The notes under the pieces were generated by a model. It saw only the letters and a program-made list of their open reading frames with translations. It ran no database searches and had not been told where the DNA came from. The position numbers were made by a program, and so were the translations under genes. Shown here piece after piece: positions 28,287 to 39,765 of a DNA stretch of 64,000 nucleotides. The stretch is from Salirhabdus euzebyi (GTDB lineage Bacteria > Bacillota > Bacilli > Bacillales > Alkalibacillaceae). Each line of letters opens with the position of its first letter. The first letter of the stretch is position 1. The stretch is from positions 17,406-81,405 of the forward strand of contig NZ_JACHGH010000009.1 of the NCBI RefSeq assembly GCF_014207435.1, in the 5' to 3' direction.

Positions 28287-29405
28287 TCACCCTTCTTTCG
28301 ATACTGCCCCTTGATGGACATGAAATATCTCTGCTTTTTTTAACGTATCATGTTCGATTCCGTCAACGCTTGTTGTAGATACAAAGGTTTGTACTTTACC
28401 TTGAATCGTATTTAATAGATGCGATTGCCTATGATCATCCAACTCACTTAAAACATCATCCAAAAGTAAAATAGGATATTCCCCAACTTCACTATAAATC
28501 AATTCTATTTCTGCGAGTTTTAACGATAGAGCTGTTGTTCTTTGTTGGCCTTGTGATCCATATGTTTGCACTTCTTTACCGTTTAAATGAAAAACGAGAT
28601 CATCACGATGAGGACCTATCAATGATGTACCTCTTTCAATTTCTTTTGTTTCCATATCTTCAAATTGTTTTTGATAGACTTCTACTATTTTTGACAATTC
28701 CATGTTTTCTGATACCTCTATTGAAGCATCATATGTTATTTCTAATTTTTCTAGATGACGGCTAATTCCTAAATGTATTGGCTGAGCCCATTTACGTAAC
28801 AACTGTAGGAACTTAAATCTCCTATGAATAATAGTTGCTGCATGCTCAATGATTTGCTCTGTCATTACTCGGAGCATTGTTCTATCCATTTGTTGTTTAC
28901 GTTGATAATCCTTTAATAATGCATTTCTTTGTTTAAGTATTTTTTGAAATTGTCCTAAATGGTAAACATAAATAGGTTGTATTTGTCCGATTTCCATATC
29001 AATGAAACGACGTCGTTCTTGAGGACTGCCTTTAACTAAATTCAAATCCTCTGGTGCAAACATAACAACATTAAGTGCACCAATATAGTCACTTAATCGC
29101 TGTTGCTCAATATGATTTAATTTTGCTTTTTTTCCTTTATTGGAGAAAATAAGTTCTAAAGGAAACTGTCTGTTTCTCTTTACTACACTACCTTTTATTT
29201 TAGCATAACTTTCATCCCATTTAATGAGTTCTTTATCTTTAGATGTACGATGTGACTTTGTAAGGGCGAGAACATAGATAGATTCCATTATATTGGTTTT
29301 TCCTTGGGCATTTTCTCCAATTATGACATTCACTTTATGATCAAAAGTTAAATCTAAGCTTTCATAATTACGATAATTTTTCAAAGACAGTTCATTAATA
29401 TGCAT
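28287..29405 (-). CDS. recF: DNA replication and repair protein RecF
   Basis: An SMC/Rad50-like ATPase that helps load RecA at gaps with RecO and RecR. The 372-residue protein has the Walker A motif [10 protein letters not shown] at about 31-40, a signature-like segment [16 protein letters not shown] and the Walker [12 protein letters not shown]. Its length is standard. ATG follows AAAAGGAG. It lies 12 bases after yaaA and just before remB, in the dnaA cluster. Confidence 0.97.
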   Translation of the reverse strand: MHINELSLKNYRNYESLDLTFDHKVNVIIGENAQGKTNIMESIYVLALTKSHRTSKDKELIKWDESYAKIKGSVVKRNRQFPLELIFSNKGKKAKLNHIEQQRLSDYIGALNVVMFAPEDLNLVKGSPQERRRFIDMEIGQIQPIYVYHLGQFQKILKQRNALLKDYQRKQQMDRTMLRVMTEQIIEHAATIIHRRFKFLQLLRKWAQPIHLGISRHLEKLEITYDASIEVSENMELSKIVEVYQKQFEDMETKEIERGTSLIGPHRDDLVFHLNGKEVQTYGSQGQQRTTALSLKLAEIELIYSEVGEYPILLLDDVLSELDDHRQSHLLNTIQGKVQTFVSTTSVDGIEHDTLKKAEIFHVHQGAVSKEG

Positions 29406-29417
29406 ATATTACTCCTT

Positions 29418-29654
29418 TTAATTCAAGGAACCTTCGTCACGATTCGCTACTTCAAATGAACCAATGCCTTCAATTACTACTACATCACCATGTCTTAATT
29501 TCTTTCCTCTACGGTCTTCTTTTTCACCATTTACAAAAACCTCATATTCACTTAGAAACCACTTAGCCATTCCGCCCGTTTCTAAAACATTTGCCAGTTT
29601 TAAAAATTGTCCAAGTGGAATTGATTCTGTCTTAATCTCTATTTGTTCATTCAT
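29418..29654 (-). CDS. yaaA: S4-domain protein YaaA
   Basis: A 78-residue S4-like RNA-binding protein found between dnaN and recF across Bacilli. It contains IPLGQFLKLANVLETGGMAK followed by a VFVNGEKEDRRGKKLRHGD strand-turn typical of S4 domains. A role in ribosome assembly has been suggested for the family, and the name RlbA is sometimes used. ATG follows AGGGTGG. Confidence 0.92.
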   Translation of the reverse strand: MNEQIEIKTESIPLGQFLKLANVLETGGMAKWFLSEYEVFVNGEKEDRRGKKLRHGDVVVIEGIGSFEVANRDEGSLN

Positions 29655-29713
29655 TTTTTTACCACCCTACTTTTCATTCTTCTTCTATTTTACTAAATCA
29701 TTACGTATAAGAA

Positions 29714-29737
29714 AAGCAAGGGTGGAATCCCTTGCTT
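29714..29737 (-). terminator. Possible terminator after dnaN
   Basis: AAGCAAGGG and CCCTTGCTT form a nine-base-pair stem just past dnaN. The T-run is short and broken, so it may be leaky and let transcription reach yaaA-recF. Confidence 0.5.
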
Positions 29738-29771
29738 CTCAATCCACCCTGTTAGGTGTTAATCATGTTTT

Positions 29772-30917
29772 TTAGTAAGTGCGTACAGGCAATATTAATT
29801 GTAAAATTTCCTCTTCTTCTGAGCCGGGTTTAATAATAAAAGGTCTCATAGCTCCAGTGAAAAGAATTTTTACTTTTTCTGTATTAATCGCCTTTAAAGC
29901 ATCCATCATATATTTTGCACTAAAGGATATTTTTAATTCTTCTCCCTCAATAGAATCTACTTTAACTTCGTCTAATACTTTTCCAACTTCTGGTGAATTA
30001 CTTGAAATCTCTATAGTATGTCCATCTTTTGTCATCAATTTAACGACATTATTTCTGCTTTCCTTAGCTAGTAAACTTGCACGATCAATGGAATGTAGTA
30101 GTTCTTTTGCATCGATAACTACATTTGTTTTACTTTGTTCCGGAATTAAACGTGATGTCTCGGGATAATTACCGTCTAATAATCTAGATAAGAAATAAAG
30201 ATGTTTTGTTCTAAATAAAATTTGGTTTTCTGTGACACTGATTTCTATTTTATCTTGGGAATCTTCTAGTATTTTGTTTAGTTCATTTAAACTTTTACCT
30301 GGGATAACAATATTTTTAAACGTTACCTCTGATGTTATATCAGACATTGGGATAGTTCTAGATGCTAATCGATGACTATCTGTTGCAACAAAGTGTAGCT
30401 TTTCATCTCTTAACACCATATTAACTCCAGTTAAAATAGGTCTCGTTTCTGAAGTGGATACAGCAAATACAGTTTGGCGAATAAGATCCTTTAATAAATC
30501 TATTGGCAATTCAAAACTATTTTCTGTATGAAGTTTTGGAAGCTGTGGATATTCTTGTGGGTCTTGTCCATTCAAATTAAATTCAGCACTTCCTGAACGA
30601 ATTGTTACATTAAATTGTTCATCTGATTCTATTTCGACTGTTTGTTCTGGTAATTTACGCACAATTTCAGGAAAATATTTAGCTTGTAGTATGATACTTC
30701 CAGGTTCAATATTTTCTACAAAAACAATTCCATTTTCTTCCGTTGGTATAAAAGATTCAATAGAAATATCAGAGTCACTACCTGTAAGTTTCACTCCATC
30801 AGTTGTTGCTTCTAGTTTCATTCCACTTAAAATAGGAATTGTTGTTTTAGAAGAAATAGCTTTCATTACATCTTGTACACTTTCCATTAACTGATTTCGT
30901 TGGATAACAAACTTCAT
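29772..30917 (-). CDS. dnaN: DNA polymerase III beta sliding clamp
   Basis: Forms the dimeric ring that tethers polymerase to DNA. The 381-residue protein shows the three-domain clamp layout. Family segments include ISSKTTIPILSGM, EYPQLP, TRPILTGVNMVL, the VATDSHRLA block and the C-terminal LPVRTY. It matches the usual length. ATG follows AGGAGG. It is second in the origin cluster, 175 bases after dnaA, with a DnaA-box cluster in the gap. Confidence 0.98.
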   Translation of the reverse strand: MKFVIQRNQLMESVQDVMKAISSKTTIPILSGMKLEATTDGVKLTGSDSDISIESFIPTEENGIVFVENIEPGSIILQAKYFPEIVRKLPEQTVEIESDEQFNVTIRSGSAEFNLNGQDPQEYPQLPKLHTENSFELPIDLLKDLIRQTVFAVSTSETRPILTGVNMVLRDEKLHFVATDSHRLASRTIPMSDITSEVTFKNIVIPGKSLNELNKILEDSQDKIEISVTENQILFRTKHLYFLSRLLDGNYPETSRLIPEQSKTNVVIDAKELLHSIDRASLLAKESRNNVVKLMTKDGHTIEISSNSPEVGKVLDEVKVDSIEGEELKISFSAKYMMDALKAINTEKVKILFTGAMRPFIIKPGSEEEEILQLILPVRTY

Positions 30918-30998
30918 TTTAAAATCCTCCTAAATGTGTATCTATTATATTATTTTTCTTTAAAAAAGTAGTAATAGTAATAGTAGGGACTGTGAATA

Positions 30999-31082
30999 TG
31001 TGGATAACAGTTATAAAGTAAAGATAAGAAAGTCTATCCACATGTGGATAGACTGTGTGTAGATGTGTAAAAGTTATTCACA
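30999..31082. promoter_or_regulatory. DnaA-box cluster between dnaA and dnaN
   Basis: TGTGGATAA lies at 30999-31007. A 20-base palindrome, TCTATCCACATGTGGATAGA, at 31033-31052 provides two inverted boxes. TTATTCACA lies at 31074-31082. This corresponds to the second half of the bipartite Bacillus origin or to dnaN-region control. Confidence 0.8.
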
Positions 31083-31093
31083 TTATTCAGATG

Positions 31094-32443
31094 TTATTTT
31101 TGTTTAATTCTTTCTTTTACTTCTTCAATTTCATGATTTAACTGTTGATCTGCTGCTATCATTTTTGAAATTTTTTCATGGGCATGTATGACAGTTGTAT
31201 GATCTCTACCACCGAATTCCTCCCCAATTTTAGGAAGTGAAAAGTCCGTCATTTCTCTAGCTAAATACATTGCGATTTGTCTAGGAAAAGCAACTGATTT
31301 TGTTCTTTTCTTCGCTGTAAAATCTTCTAACTTTATGTGATAAAATTCCCCTACAACTTCTTGTATCCCATGTATAGTAATGGTTCTAGGTTTCGAACTA
31401 GGAATGATATCTTTTAATGCATCTGCTGCTACTGATGCATCTATATCACGGTTTATTAAAGAGGAATATGCTACAACTCTTATAAGAGCCCCCTCTAATT
31501 CTCTTATATTTGTATCAATTTGATTTGCTATATATAACATCACTTCGTTTGGAATATCTAAACCTTCTGCTTTTGCCTTTTTTCGTAAAATGGCTATTCT
31601 TGTTTCTAAATCTGGAGGTGTAATGTCTGTAATAAGTCCCCATTCAAACCTTGATCTTAAGCGATCTTCTAATGTAGGTATTTCTTTTGGAGGACGATCA
31701 CTAGAAATGACAATTTGCTTATTCTCTTCATGCAGTGTATTAAACGTATGGAAAAATTCTTCTTGTGTTTGTTCTTTTCCAGCTAGAAACTGAATATCAT
31801 CTATTAATAAAACATCTACATTTCTATATTTGTTTCTAAAATTAATAGCTTTATTGTCACGAATAGAGTTAATAAACTCATTTGTAAATTTTTCAGAAGA
31901 TAAGTAAACAACTTTTGCAGATGGATTGTGTTCAATAACATAATGTCCAATAGCATGCATTAAATGTGTTTTACCCAAGCCAACTCCACCGTAAATAAAA
32001 AGTGGGTTATAAGCTTTTGCTGGCGCTTCTGCAACAGCTAATGAAGCAGCATGAGCAAAGCGATTTCCAGATCCAATAACAAAAGTATCAAAAGTATATT
32101 TTGAATTTAACATACTTTTTGAAGTGCCTTCTGTTGCATTAGAAATATTTTGGACGGGCCTTTTATTCTTTTTTGGTTCATATTCCTCGATTTCCGTTTC
32201 GGGGATTATAAACTTTGGTTTTAAGGAAGTTCCAGTTACTTCAAATAAAGTATCTGAAATTAGTTGAGAGTAACTATTCTCCAGCCAATCACGTGCAAAT
32301 TCATTCGGAGCTGCTATAACGATTGTTTCATTATGAAAAGACTTAGCTTCAGTTGACTTTAACCAGGTATCAAAACTAGGTTTACTAATCTTTCCTTCTA
32401 TAGTTTTTAATGTTTTTGTCCATAGTTCTGCTATGTTTTCCAA
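31094..32443 (-). CDS. dnaA: Chromosomal replication initiator DnaA
   Basis: Binds DnaA boxes and opens the origin. The 449-residue protein has domain I (about 1-80), a variable linker and the AAA+ domain. The latter carries Walker [11 protein letters not shown], Walker [12 protein letters not shown] and a sensor near IVISSDRPP. The C-terminal box-recognition helix-turn-helix includes [16 protein letters not shown] start at TTG 32443, which puts AAGGGGTG at normal spacing and gives MENIAELW, as in B. subtilis. The GTG nine bases earlier would sit on the ribosome site. DnaA boxes upstream imply the usual self-control. Confidence 0.97.
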   Translation of the reverse strand: MENIAELWTKTLKTIEGKISKPSFDTWLKSTEAKSFHNETIVIAAPNEFARDWLENSYSQLISDTLFEVTGTSLKPKFIIPETEIEEYEPKKNKRPVQNISNATEGTSKSMLNSKYTFDTFVIGSGNRFAHAASLAVAEAPAKAYNPLFIYGGVGLGKTHLMHAIGHYVIEHNPSAKVVYLSSEKFTNEFINSIRDNKAINFRNKYRNVDVLLIDDIQFLAGKEQTQEEFFHTFNTLHEENKQIVISSDRPPKEIPTLEDRLRSRFEWGLITDITPPDLETRIAILRKKAKAEGLDIPNEVMLYIANQIDTNIRELEGALIRVVAYSSLINRDIDASVAADALKDIIPSSKPRTITIHGIQEVVGEFYHIKLEDFTAKKRTKSVAFPRQIAMYLAREMTDFSLPKIGEEFGGRDHTTVIHAHEKISKMIAADQQLNHEIEEVKERIKQK

Positions 32444-33266
32444 AAAGTTCACCCCTTTATCGGTGAGGGAATTTAATTTTTACAATATAAAATCGGGCTT
32501 ACCCCAATATGATGTGGTGAAAGCCAATTTTCACATGTTCAAGAAAGAAGTATAAAATTATTGCGATACAGTTAGCTCTAGCATAAGTGCAATGGAACCT
32601 AATTTTTTTAAGGTTCATAATATTTATAAAAAAGGCCATATTTTAGTGAAAAAAGTTACTAACATGCTCAATTTTAAGTATTTTGAGGCTGTTGATAAGT
32701 AAACAAGTGGAATACACCTGTGGATGATTTATTATCATTATAACTAATGATTTGACATTTATCGACATTATCCACAAATTTGTTTATAAATTCGTAAACA
32801 GGGATGTGTATGAATGTCCACACGTTATCCACAGTCTGTGGAAAAGTCAATATAGGATTGAATTAAATAACAAAGTTAAACACAAATATAATACCAAATA
32901 AATCCTCGGGTTGCAATGGATTTTAATGACTTATCCACATATCCCATTTCTTGTGTTCTTTTTTTATCCACAGCACTATATTTTGTGTATTACTTGTCGA
33001 TAATTGTTGTGGATATAAAATTGGTGTTCTTTTTTTGTCGATACAGTTTGTGGATAATTTTTTTTACCTTCTGAATTCAAGGAAAAGTTGACATTTGTTT
33101 TTAACGTCCCGTATAATTAATTGGACTGTCTTTTAACCTTTTTGCACTTTGAACTGATTTAACTTATGTAAACAGTTTAGGTGTAGGGATATTCCTTAGG
33201 CTTATCCAAAAGATGGTGTTAGCCTAGTTCAAAAAAAGTTCAACTTTCCTCAGGAGGTGTATATAA
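32444..33266. other. oriC: Origin of replication region (oriC)
   Basis: This roughly 820-base gene-free interval between dnaA and rpmH holds many DnaA boxes. Perfect or near-perfect TTATCCACA copies start at 32778, 32825, 32931 and 32964. Inverted TGTGGATAT lies at 33008 and TGTGGATAA at 33050. Weaker ones include CTGTGGATGA near 32717 and a TTGATAA near 32692. AT-rich tracts around 32860-32900 and 33055-33065 could serve for unwinding. The left part, 32444-32690, holds the dnaA promoter and leader. Confidence 0.93.
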
Positions 33267-33401
33267 ATGAAACGCACTTATCAACCTAAAAAACGTAAAC
33301 GTAGTAAAGTTCATGGATTTAGATCAAGAATGAGTTCTAAAAACGGCCGTAAGATTTTAGCTCGTCGCCGTCGTAAAGGAAGAAAAAATCTATCTGCATA
33401 G
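33267..33401 (+). CDS. rpmH: 50S ribosomal protein L34
   Basis: The 44-residue protein is the textbook L34: [12 protein letters not shown] at the start, GFRSRM in the middle and an Arg-rich [12 protein letters not shown] end. ATG follows a perfect AGGAGGTG. It is the first gene rightward of the origin, with its own terminator directly after the stop, and precedes rnpA as in nearly all bacteria. Confidence 0.97.
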   Translation: MKRTYQPKKRKRSKVHGFRSRMSSKNGRKILARRRRKGRKNLSA

Positions 33402-33402
33402 G

Positions 33403-33429
33403 CCACTGAAATCCTCAGTGGTCTTTTTT
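33403..33429 (+). terminator. Terminator or attenuator after rpmH
   Basis: CCACTGA and TCAGTGG form a seven-base-pair stem followed directly by TCTTTTTTC. It may be partly read through into rnpA. Confidence 0.8.
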
Positions 33430-33588
33430 CACTTTAAAAGAGTAAATGATGAAATTTGTTCGTTGTGGGTTTAATGTTTGCATCCAGCGAATAAACTAGA
33501 CTTATTGGGTGAATATCAAGTGTGTTGTTTTATTTTTCACTTCTAGATAACTATGCCTTTTAGAAAGCTTCTAAACTGGAGTGAATAA

Positions 33589-33954
33589 ATGATGAAGAAA
33601 TCCTATAGAATTAAAAAGAATGAAGAATTCCAGCTAGTTTTTCAAAAGGGGAGTTCCTTCGCAAATCGTCAGTTTGTCCTTTATTATATGGAGAAAGCTG
33701 GACAAGCTCATTTTAGAATTGGACTATCTGTAGGAAAGCGAATTGGAAATGCAGTTGTGAGGAATAGAGTGAAGCGGCTTTTAAGACAAGCTTTTTTGGA
33801 ACTACATGAAGAAATTAAACATGAATATGATTTAGTAGTAATTGCCAGGGTTCCAGCAAAAGATCTAGACTTTCCTGATGTAAAAAAAAGTTTAAATCAT
33901 TTACTACGTAAAACAAAGCTTATTAAACCTATTAAAAAAGATACGAAGTCTTAA
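33589..33954 (+). CDS. rnpA: Ribonuclease P protein component
   Basis: The protein cofactor of RNase P, which matures tRNA 5' ends. The 121-residue basic protein has the RNR signature VVRNRVKRLLRQAF at about 56-69 and an N-terminal LKKNEEFQ-like start (RIKKNEEFQLVF). ATG 33589 follows GGAGTGA; the next codon is also ATG, so the start could be one codon later. It lies upstream of yidC, the common order. Confidence 0.96.
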   Translation: MMKKSYRIKKNEEFQLVFQKGSSFANRQFVLYYMEKAGQAHFRIGLSVGKRIGNAVVRNRVKRLLRQAFLELHEEIKHEYDLVVIARVPAKDLDFPDVKKSLNHLLRKTKLIKPIKKDTKS

Positions 33955-34118
33955 ATCTTAATGGATGAAATTTCATTCATTAGATTTTATTACTTTTTTT
34001 ATCTTCCTTTATATAAGGAATTATTTTATATAGAAACTAGTAAAGAAAAAATGGTAATATATAATTATATGTTCATTTACATAAAACATGCTTGTGATGC
34101 AGGTTAGGAGGAAGAAAG

Positions 34119-34889
34119 TTGCGAAATAAGTTATTATTAATCGCAGCCATGATTGGGATTTTGTTTTTTCTTTCAGGTTGTACAGAAATTAATGAGCCAA
34201 TCCATTCAGATAGTGAAGGGTTTTGGAACCAATATTTTGTTTGGCCATTAGCATTACTAATCCAGTATGTAGCTGGAATTTTTGGAAATAGTTTTGGTAT
34301 TGGGATTATTATTGTTACGATCATTATACGTTTAGTATTACTACCGTTAAACGTAAAGCAATTGAAATCTTCTAAAGCGATGCAGGATATTCAACCTGAA
34401 ATTAAGGCTTTGCGCGAAAAATATAGCTCTAAAGATGCTAAGACGCAACAGCAATTACAACAAGAAACGATGAAGCTTTTCCAAACTCATGGTGTTAATC
34501 CACTAGCAGGGTGTTTACCTATACTAGTTCAGATGCCAATATTAATTGCTTTTTATCATGCTATTTATCGTTCAGATGAAATTAAAACACAAACATTTAT
34601 GTGGTTTGAATTAGGTGCTCCAGATCCATTTTTCATTTTGCCACTAGTTGCAGCTGGAACAACATTTTTGCAACAAAAACTAATGATGGCTGGTAGTCCG
34701 GCAGCACAAAATCCTCAAATGACAATGATGCTTTATATCATGCCTATCATGATTGGGGTATTCGCTACATTCTTCCCAGCAGCACTTGCTTTATACTGGG
34801 TAGTAGGTAACGTATTTATGGTTATTCAAACTATCTTCATTCGTCGTCCAATGATGAAGGATGATAATGCAGGGGGAGCAAAAAAGTGA
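34119..34889 (+). CDS. yidC: Membrane protein insertase YidC/SpoIIIJ
   Basis: Inserts membrane proteins, with or without SecYEG. The 256-residue precursor has a lipoprotein signal with a lipobox LSGC (Cys21). Five membrane segments follow, with the conserved hydrophilic-groove arginine expected in the [13 protein letters not shown] segment and an amphipathic loop ([20 protein letters not shown]). The start is TTG 34119, five bases after AGGAGGAAG. It overlaps jag by four bases. This locus is the SpoIIIJ type, required in Bacillus for late sporulation events. Confidence 0.95.
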   Translation: MRNKLLLIAAMIGILFFLSGCTEINEPIHSDSEGFWNQYFVWPLALLIQYVAGIFGNSFGIGIIIVTIIIRLVLLPLNVKQLKSSKAMQDIQPEIKALREKYSSKDAKTQQQLQQETMKLFQTHGVNPLAGCLPILVQMPILIAFYHAIYRSDEIKTQTFMWFELGAPDPFFILPLVAAGTTFLQQKLMMAGSPAAQNPQMTMMLYIMPIMIGVFATFFPAALALYWVVGNVFMVIQTIFIRRPMMKDDNAGGAKK

Positions 34890-35503
34890 GACAAGTAACT
34901 GCTACTGGCCAAACTGTAGATGAAGCAGTTCAATCTGCTTTGGTGAAGCTTGATACGGTCATAGATCGTGTCCATGTAGATGTTATCGATGAAGGGAAAA
35001 AAGGAATTTTTGGTGTGTTCGGTTCCAAACCGGCAATTGTAAAAGTTCGTGTCTTAAACGATAAGGTGAAGGAAGGGGAAGAATTCCTTCGTCAAGTAGC
35101 AGAACAAATGGGAATTACTATTACGATTAATACAGTAAAAAAAGAAAAAGAAGTTCTATATGAACTATCTGGTGAAAAGATTGCTATGCTAATTGGGAAA
35201 CGAGGACAAACTCTAAACGCATTGCAATACTTGACTCATTTAGTTGTTAATCGAAATGTAGATGGTTTTAAAACAGTAATTATCGATGCTGAAGGATATA
35301 GAGAAAGAAGAAATGATACGCTTATTCAACTCGCAAATCGTTTAGCACAAAAGGCGATTCAAACTCAAAAATCAGTTTCTTTAGAGCCTATGCCTTCATA
35401 TGAAAGAAAAGTTATCCATACTGCTTTACAGAATAATAACAAAATATCTACACATTCCGATGGTGTAGAACCAAATCGTAAAGTCGTAATAAAACCAGAA
35501 TAA
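34886..35503 (+). CDS. jag: RNA-binding protein Jag (KhpB)
   Basis: A 205-residue protein with three domains in order. Jag_N (about 1-50, [14 protein letters not shown]) is followed by a KH domain (about 70-145, [20 protein letters not shown]) and an R3H domain (about 150-205, [17 protein letters not shown]). It binds RNA and works with KhpA in related bacteria. The GTG start overlaps the yidC stop, so the pair is coupled. A strong terminator follows. Confidence 0.95.
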   Translation: MRQVTATGQTVDEAVQSALVKLDTVIDRVHVDVIDEGKKGIFGVFGSKPAIVKVRVLNDKVKEGEEFLRQVAEQMGITITINTVKKEKEVLYELSGEKIAMLIGKRGQTLNALQYLTHLVVNRNVDGFKTVIIDAEGYRERRNDTLIQLANRLAQKAIQTQKSVSLEPMPSYERKVIHTALQNNNKISTHSDGVEPNRKVVIKPE

Positions 35504-35513
35504 TATAAAAAAT

Positions 35514-35549
35514 CACCTTCCGTTATCATTTAAACATAATGGAAGGTGT
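35514..35549 (+). terminator. Terminator of the rnpA-yidC-jag unit
   Basis: CACCTTCCGTTAT pairs with ATAATGGAAGGTG (13 bp), followed by TTTTC and more T. The 35550-35728 gap holds only the mnmE promoter region. Confidence 0.85.
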
Positions 35550-35728
35550 TTTCTTTTTAACAGATTAAAAACAAAAGGGTCTAAAAATATATATATAATG
35601 TCTAAATTGGGATACTATTATAAAAGTAGTTATAAGTGGAATAACTTGGATAAATATGCTATTCTAAGGAATTAGTGAAATTAATAAATTTGATTTTAAA
35701 ATACCTATGCCTGTAAGGAGGAAGGGCA

Positions 35729-37105
35729 ATGGATATAGATACAATTACGGCAATTTCAACTCCAGTTGGAGAAGGTGCAATTGCCATTGTTCGGCTAAGT
35801 GGGGCAGATGCAATAAACATTACGAAAAAAATCTTTAAAGGGAAAAACTTAGATGAAGTTCCTTCCCATACGATACACTATGGAAAATTAGTAGATCCCG
35901 AAACAAATGAAACTGTAGAAGAGTCGATGGTAACTGTTATGCGTTCACCTAGAACTTTCACACGTGAGGATATTGTTGAAATTAATTGCCATGGTGGATT
36001 AGTTTCAGTTAATCGTGTTCTAGAGTTAGTTTTATCTAATGGTGCTCGTTTAGCAGAACCTGGTGAATTTACGAAAAGAGCTTTTTTAAATGGTAGAATC
36101 GATTTGTCACAGGCAGAAGCAGTGATGGATTTAATTCGTGCAAAAACAGACAGAGCGATGAGTGTTGCCTTAAAACAAATGGATGGAAGGTTATCGAAGT
36201 TAATCCGTTCGCTTCGTCAAGAATTAATTGAAACGGTAGCACATGTGGAAGTGAACATTGACTATCCAGAGTATGATGATGTGGAAGAAATGACCCATCA
36301 TGTGTTAATTGAAAAAACACAGCAAGTATATAAGCAAATAGAGGGACTTTTACAAACAGCAAAACAGGGTAAAATATTAAGAGAAGGTATTGGAACGGCT
36401 ATTATCGGTAGACCTAATGTTGGGAAGTCTTCGTTACTTAATGCGTTAGCTCATGAAAACAAGGCTATCGTTACAGAAATACCTGGTACAACAAGAGATG
36501 TCATTGAAGAGTATGTGAATGTTAGAGGAGTTCCATTAAGATTAGTTGATACTGCAGGTATACGTGAAACAGAGGACATCGTTGAAAAAATTGGTGTAGA
36601 GCGGTCCCGCCAAGTTCTAAAGGAAGCAGATTTAATTTTACTTGTATTAAATAACGGTGATGAATTTACTGATGAAGATGAACGTTTATTTGAAGCAACT
36701 GCTGGAATGGATAAGCTAATTATTGTGAATAAGACGGATCTTCCTAGAAGGTTAGATATAGAAAAGGTCAAACAATTAGCAGAAAACTCACTAATTATTG
36801 AGACGGCTATTATAGAGGAAAAAGGTATTGATGAATTAGAACAAGGTATAGCAAACATTTTCTTTGAAGGAGATTTAGATACTGGTGATCTTACATATGT
36901 GTCTAATGCCCGTCATATTCAACTATTGAAAAATGCTAAAAATGCATTAGAGGACGCTATAAATGGTATTGAAGCAGGAATGCCAATTGATATGGTTCAA
37001 ATAGATGTTACGAGAACTTGGGAGCTATTAGGTGAAATTATTGGTGATACGGTACATGAAAGCTTAATTGATCAATTATTTTCTCAATTCTGCTTAGGGA
37101 AATAA
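35729..37105 (+). CDS. mnmE: tRNA modification GTPase MnmE
   Basis: With MnmG installs the carboxymethylaminomethyl group on tRNA wobble U34. The 458-residue protein has an N-terminal tetrahydrofolate-binding domain and a helical domain. The inserted G domain has G1 GRPNVGKSS at about 227-235, G3 DTAG and G4 NKTD. The C-terminus ends FCLGK, which carries the conserved cysteine. ATG follows AGGAGGAAGG. It is followed by mnmG at 24 bases. Confidence 0.97.
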   Translation: MDIDTITAISTPVGEGAIAIVRLSGADAINITKKIFKGKNLDEVPSHTIHYGKLVDPETNETVEESMVTVMRSPRTFTREDIVEINCHGGLVSVNRVLELVLSNGARLAEPGEFTKRAFLNGRIDLSQAEAVMDLIRAKTDRAMSVALKQMDGRLSKLIRSLRQELIETVAHVEVNIDYPEYDDVEEMTHHVLIEKTQQVYKQIEGLLQTAKQGKILREGIGTAIIGRPNVGKSSLLNALAHENKAIVTEIPGTTRDVIEEYVNVRGVPLRLVDTAGIRETEDIVEKIGVERSRQVLKEADLILLVLNNGDEFTDEDERLFEATAGMDKLIIVNKTDLPRRLDIEKVKQLAENSLIIETAIIEEKGIDELEQGIANIFFEGDLDTGDLTYVSNARHIQLLKNAKNALEDAINGIEAGMPIDMVQIDVTRTWELLGEIIGDTVHESLIDQLFSQFCLGK

Positions 37106-37129
37106 TGATTTGGAAGGAGTTTAAAGAGT

Positions 37130-39016
37130 ATGTATGAAGCGGGTCGATTCGATGTAATTGTTATTGGTGCGGGTCACGCTGGTTGTGAAGCTGCATTAGC
37201 TTCTGCAAAACGTGGAGCGAAAACATTGATGTTAACGCTAAATTTAGATTTAATTGCCTTTATGCCTTGTAATCCATCTGTTGGTGGACCAGCAAAAGGA
37301 GTAGTAGTACGGGAAATCGATGCACTTGGCGGACAAATGGGTAAAAATATAGATAAAACACATATACAAATGCGTTTACTAAACACTAGTAAAGGTCCAG
37401 CTGTAAGAGCATTACGTGCACAGGCAGATAAGGTTCTTTACCAATCAGAAATGAAAAAAACGCTTGAAAACCAAGAAAATCTGTCTGTTAGACAAGGAAT
37501 GGTTGAACGATTAATTATTAAGGATAATGCTGTCAAGGGTGTTATTACAGAAACGAAAGCAGCTTATTACGCCAATACAGTTATTATAACAACCGGAACA
37601 TTCATGCGTGGAAAAGTCCTAATCGGTGATATAGCATATGAAAGTGGCCCTAACAACCAACGACCGAGTATTACATTGTCTGAGCATTTGGAGGAGCTTG
37701 GTTTTGATTTAGTTCGATTCAAAACAGGGACACCTCCAAGAGTAAAAAGCCATACGATCGACTATACAAAAACAGAAATTCAACCAGGTGATGATGAACC
37801 ACGAGCTTTTTCTTATGAGACAACAGAATTTATCACAGATCAATTACCATGTTGGTTAACATATACTGGTGAATTTACCCATCAAATAATTGATGAAAAC
37901 TTGCAAAGATCAGCTATGTACTCGGGGGCAGTCAAAGGTAGAGGACCTCGCTATTGTCCTTCTATTGAAGATAAAATTGTCCGTTTCCATGATAAGCCGA
38001 GACATCAGATTTTCTTAGAACCAGAAGGAAGGAATACAGAGGAAGTGTATGTCCAAGGGTTATCCACTTCTTTACCAGAGGATGTACAAAAAAAGATGTT
38101 AGAAAGCATACCTGGACTAGAAAAAGCAGAAATGATGAGAGCGGGATATGCGATTGAATATGATGCTGTAGTTCCAACACAGTTGTGGCCAACTTTAGAA
38201 ACAAAACGAATTGAAGGATTATTTACAGCAGGTCAAATAAATGGTACTTCGGGATATGAAGAAGCGGCAGCTCAAGGTATAATGGCCGGAATAAATGCAG
38301 CAGCAAAAGCATTAAATAAAGAATCATTAATTTTAGATAGATCACAAGCATACATTGGGGTACTTATTGATGACCTTGTGACGAAAGGAACTAATGAACC
38401 ATATCGTTTACTAACTTCACGTGCGGAATACCGTCTTTTATTAAGACATGATAATGCTGATCTGCGACTTACTGATATAGGCTATCAGATTGGACTTATT
38501 ACACAGGAAAGATACGAAAAATTCATCGCAAAGAAAAGATTAATTGAAGGAGAAAAAGAGCGTCTTGGTCAAATCTTACTAAAGCCAAGTGATGCCGTGC
38601 AAAAAGTAGTAGAGGAAACAGGCGGGACCCCTCTAAAGGATGCAATAAGAGCTGCAGATTTGCTAAAAAGACCGGAAGTATCCTACCAAACCATTAAAGG
38701 ATTAGCTTCACCAGAACAAGAATTACCTTTAGATGTAGAGGAACAAGTAGAAATACAAATAAAGTATGAAGGTTATATTAAAAAGTCCCTTCAACAAGTT
38801 GAAAAAATGAAAAAAATGGATTCCAAAAGCATTCCTGAAAATATTGATTATGATGCTATTCAAGGGTTAGCAACAGAGGCTCGTGAAAAACTTAAAGAAG
38901 TTAGGCCTTTATCTTTGGGGCAAGCTTCAAGGATTTCAGGAGTTAATCCAGCAGACGTATCTATTCTACTCGTCTATATTGAACAAGGTAAGATTGCACG
39001 TGTTTCAAACAATTAA
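37130..39016 (+). CDS. mnmG: tRNA U34 modification FAD enzyme MnmG
   Basis: FAD- and NADH-dependent partner of MnmE. The 628-residue protein starts with the dinucleotide motif [12 protein letters not shown] and has the [12 protein letters not shown] segment, the [11 protein letters not shown] signature and the [10 protein letters not shown] stretch. A C-terminal helical region binds MnmE and tRNA. It sits in the mnmE-mnmG-rsmG operon. ATG follows GGAAGGAG at a longer spacing. No anomaly is visible. Confidence 0.97.
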   Translation: MYEAGRFDVIVIGAGHAGCEAALASAKRGAKTLMLTLNLDLIAFMPCNPSVGGPAKGVVVREIDALGGQMGKNIDKTHIQMRLLNTSKGPAVRALRAQADKVLYQSEMKKTLENQENLSVRQGMVERLIIKDNAVKGVITETKAAYYANTVIITTGTFMRGKVLIGDIAYESGPNNQRPSITLSEHLEELGFDLVRFKTGTPPRVKSHTIDYTKTEIQPGDDEPRAFSYETTEFITDQLPCWLTYTGEFTHQIIDENLQRSAMYSGAVKGRGPRYCPSIEDKIVRFHDKPRHQIFLEPEGRNTEEVYVQGLSTSLPEDVQKKMLESIPGLEKAEMMRAGYAIEYDAVVPTQLWPTLETKRIEGLFTAGQINGTSGYEEAAAQGIMAGINAAAKALNKESLILDRSQAYIGVLIDDLVTKGTNEPYRLLTSRAEYRLLLRHDNADLRLTDIGYQIGLITQERYEKFIAKKRLIEGEKERLGQILLKPSDAVQKVVEETGGTPLKDAIRAADLLKRPEVSYQTIKGLASPEQELPLDVEEQVEIQIKYEGYIKKSLQQVEKMKKMDSKSIPENIDYDAIQGLATEAREKLKEVRPLSLGQASRISGVNPADVSILLVYIEQGKIARVSNN

Positions 39017-39030
39017 AAGGGGTATTTGTA

Positions 39031-39747
39031 ATGAATGAGGAACTTTTTATCCAACTATTGAAGGAAAAAAGAATAGAAATAAATGATAAACAGTTAAAGC
39101 AGTTTGAAATATATTATAGCACGCTTGTTGAATGGAACGAAAAAATGAATTTAACAGCAATAACAGCTAAGAATGAAGTATATTTAAAGCATTTTTACGA
39201 TTCTCTTACACCAGCTTTTTATTTCCCTTTTGAAGGAAACATGACTGTGTGTGATGTGGGTGCAGGAGCAGGGTTCCCATCCCTACCGTTAAAAATTATC
39301 TTCCCTGAACTACAAGTAACAATTGTTGATTCTCTAAATAAACGTATTACATTCTTAGATCATTTAGCTAAACAGTTGAACTTGCAAGGGGTAAATTTTT
39401 ATCATGACCGTGCTGAAACGTTTGGGCAAAACAAGAAATTCCGCGAAAGTTTTGATATAGTCACAGCAAGAGCTGTTGCCCGATTATCGGTGTTAAGCGA
39501 ACTTTGCTTGCCTCTTGCTAAAGTCGGTGGAACATTTTTAGCTTTAAAAGGACCACAGTTTCAGGAAGAGGAAAAAGATGCTCAGTCTGCAATTCATCAG
39601 TTAGGTGGAGAATGGAATGAGGTACATGCTTTTGCTTTGCCTGAAGAGGGTAGTGAGCGCCATTTAGCAGTTGTAAAAAAAATAAAAACAACACCAAAAC
39701 GATATCCAAGAAAACCAGGAATTCCTAACAAAAGTCCCATTTCCTAA
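39031..39747 (+). CDS. rsmG: 16S rRNA m7G527 methyltransferase RsmG
   Basis: S-adenosylmethionine-dependent methylation of 16S rRNA G527; loss of it gives low-level streptomycin resistance in other species. The 238-residue Rossmann-fold protein shows [12 protein letters not shown], the SAM-binding [15 protein letters not shown] loop and the [15 protein letters not shown] segment. It is third in the mnmEG operon. A terminator overlaps its stop codon. Confidence 0.96.
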   Translation: MNEELFIQLLKEKRIEINDKQLKQFEIYYSTLVEWNEKMNLTAITAKNEVYLKHFYDSLTPAFYFPFEGNMTVCDVGAGAGFPSLPLKIIFPELQVTIVDSLNKRITFLDHLAKQLNLQGVNFYHDRAETFGQNKKFRESFDIVTARAVARLSVLSELCLPLAKVGGTFLALKGPQFQEEEKDAQSAIHQLGGEWNEVHAFALPEEGSERHLAVVKKIKTTPKRYPRKPGIPNKSPIS

Positions 39748-39765
39748 TCTATATTAGGAAATGGG
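39736..39765 (+). terminator. Terminator of the mnmE-mnmG-rsmG operon
   Basis: CCCATTTCCTAAT and ATTAGGAAATGGG form a 13-bp stem, followed by TTCTTTTTTT. The left arm lies inside the last codons of rsmG. Confidence 0.9.

Noticed and set aside
28280-28321. Longer RemB overlapping recF
   Set aside because: The extension overlaps the recF end and has no ribosome site, while TTG 28279 has a good one and matches the family start.
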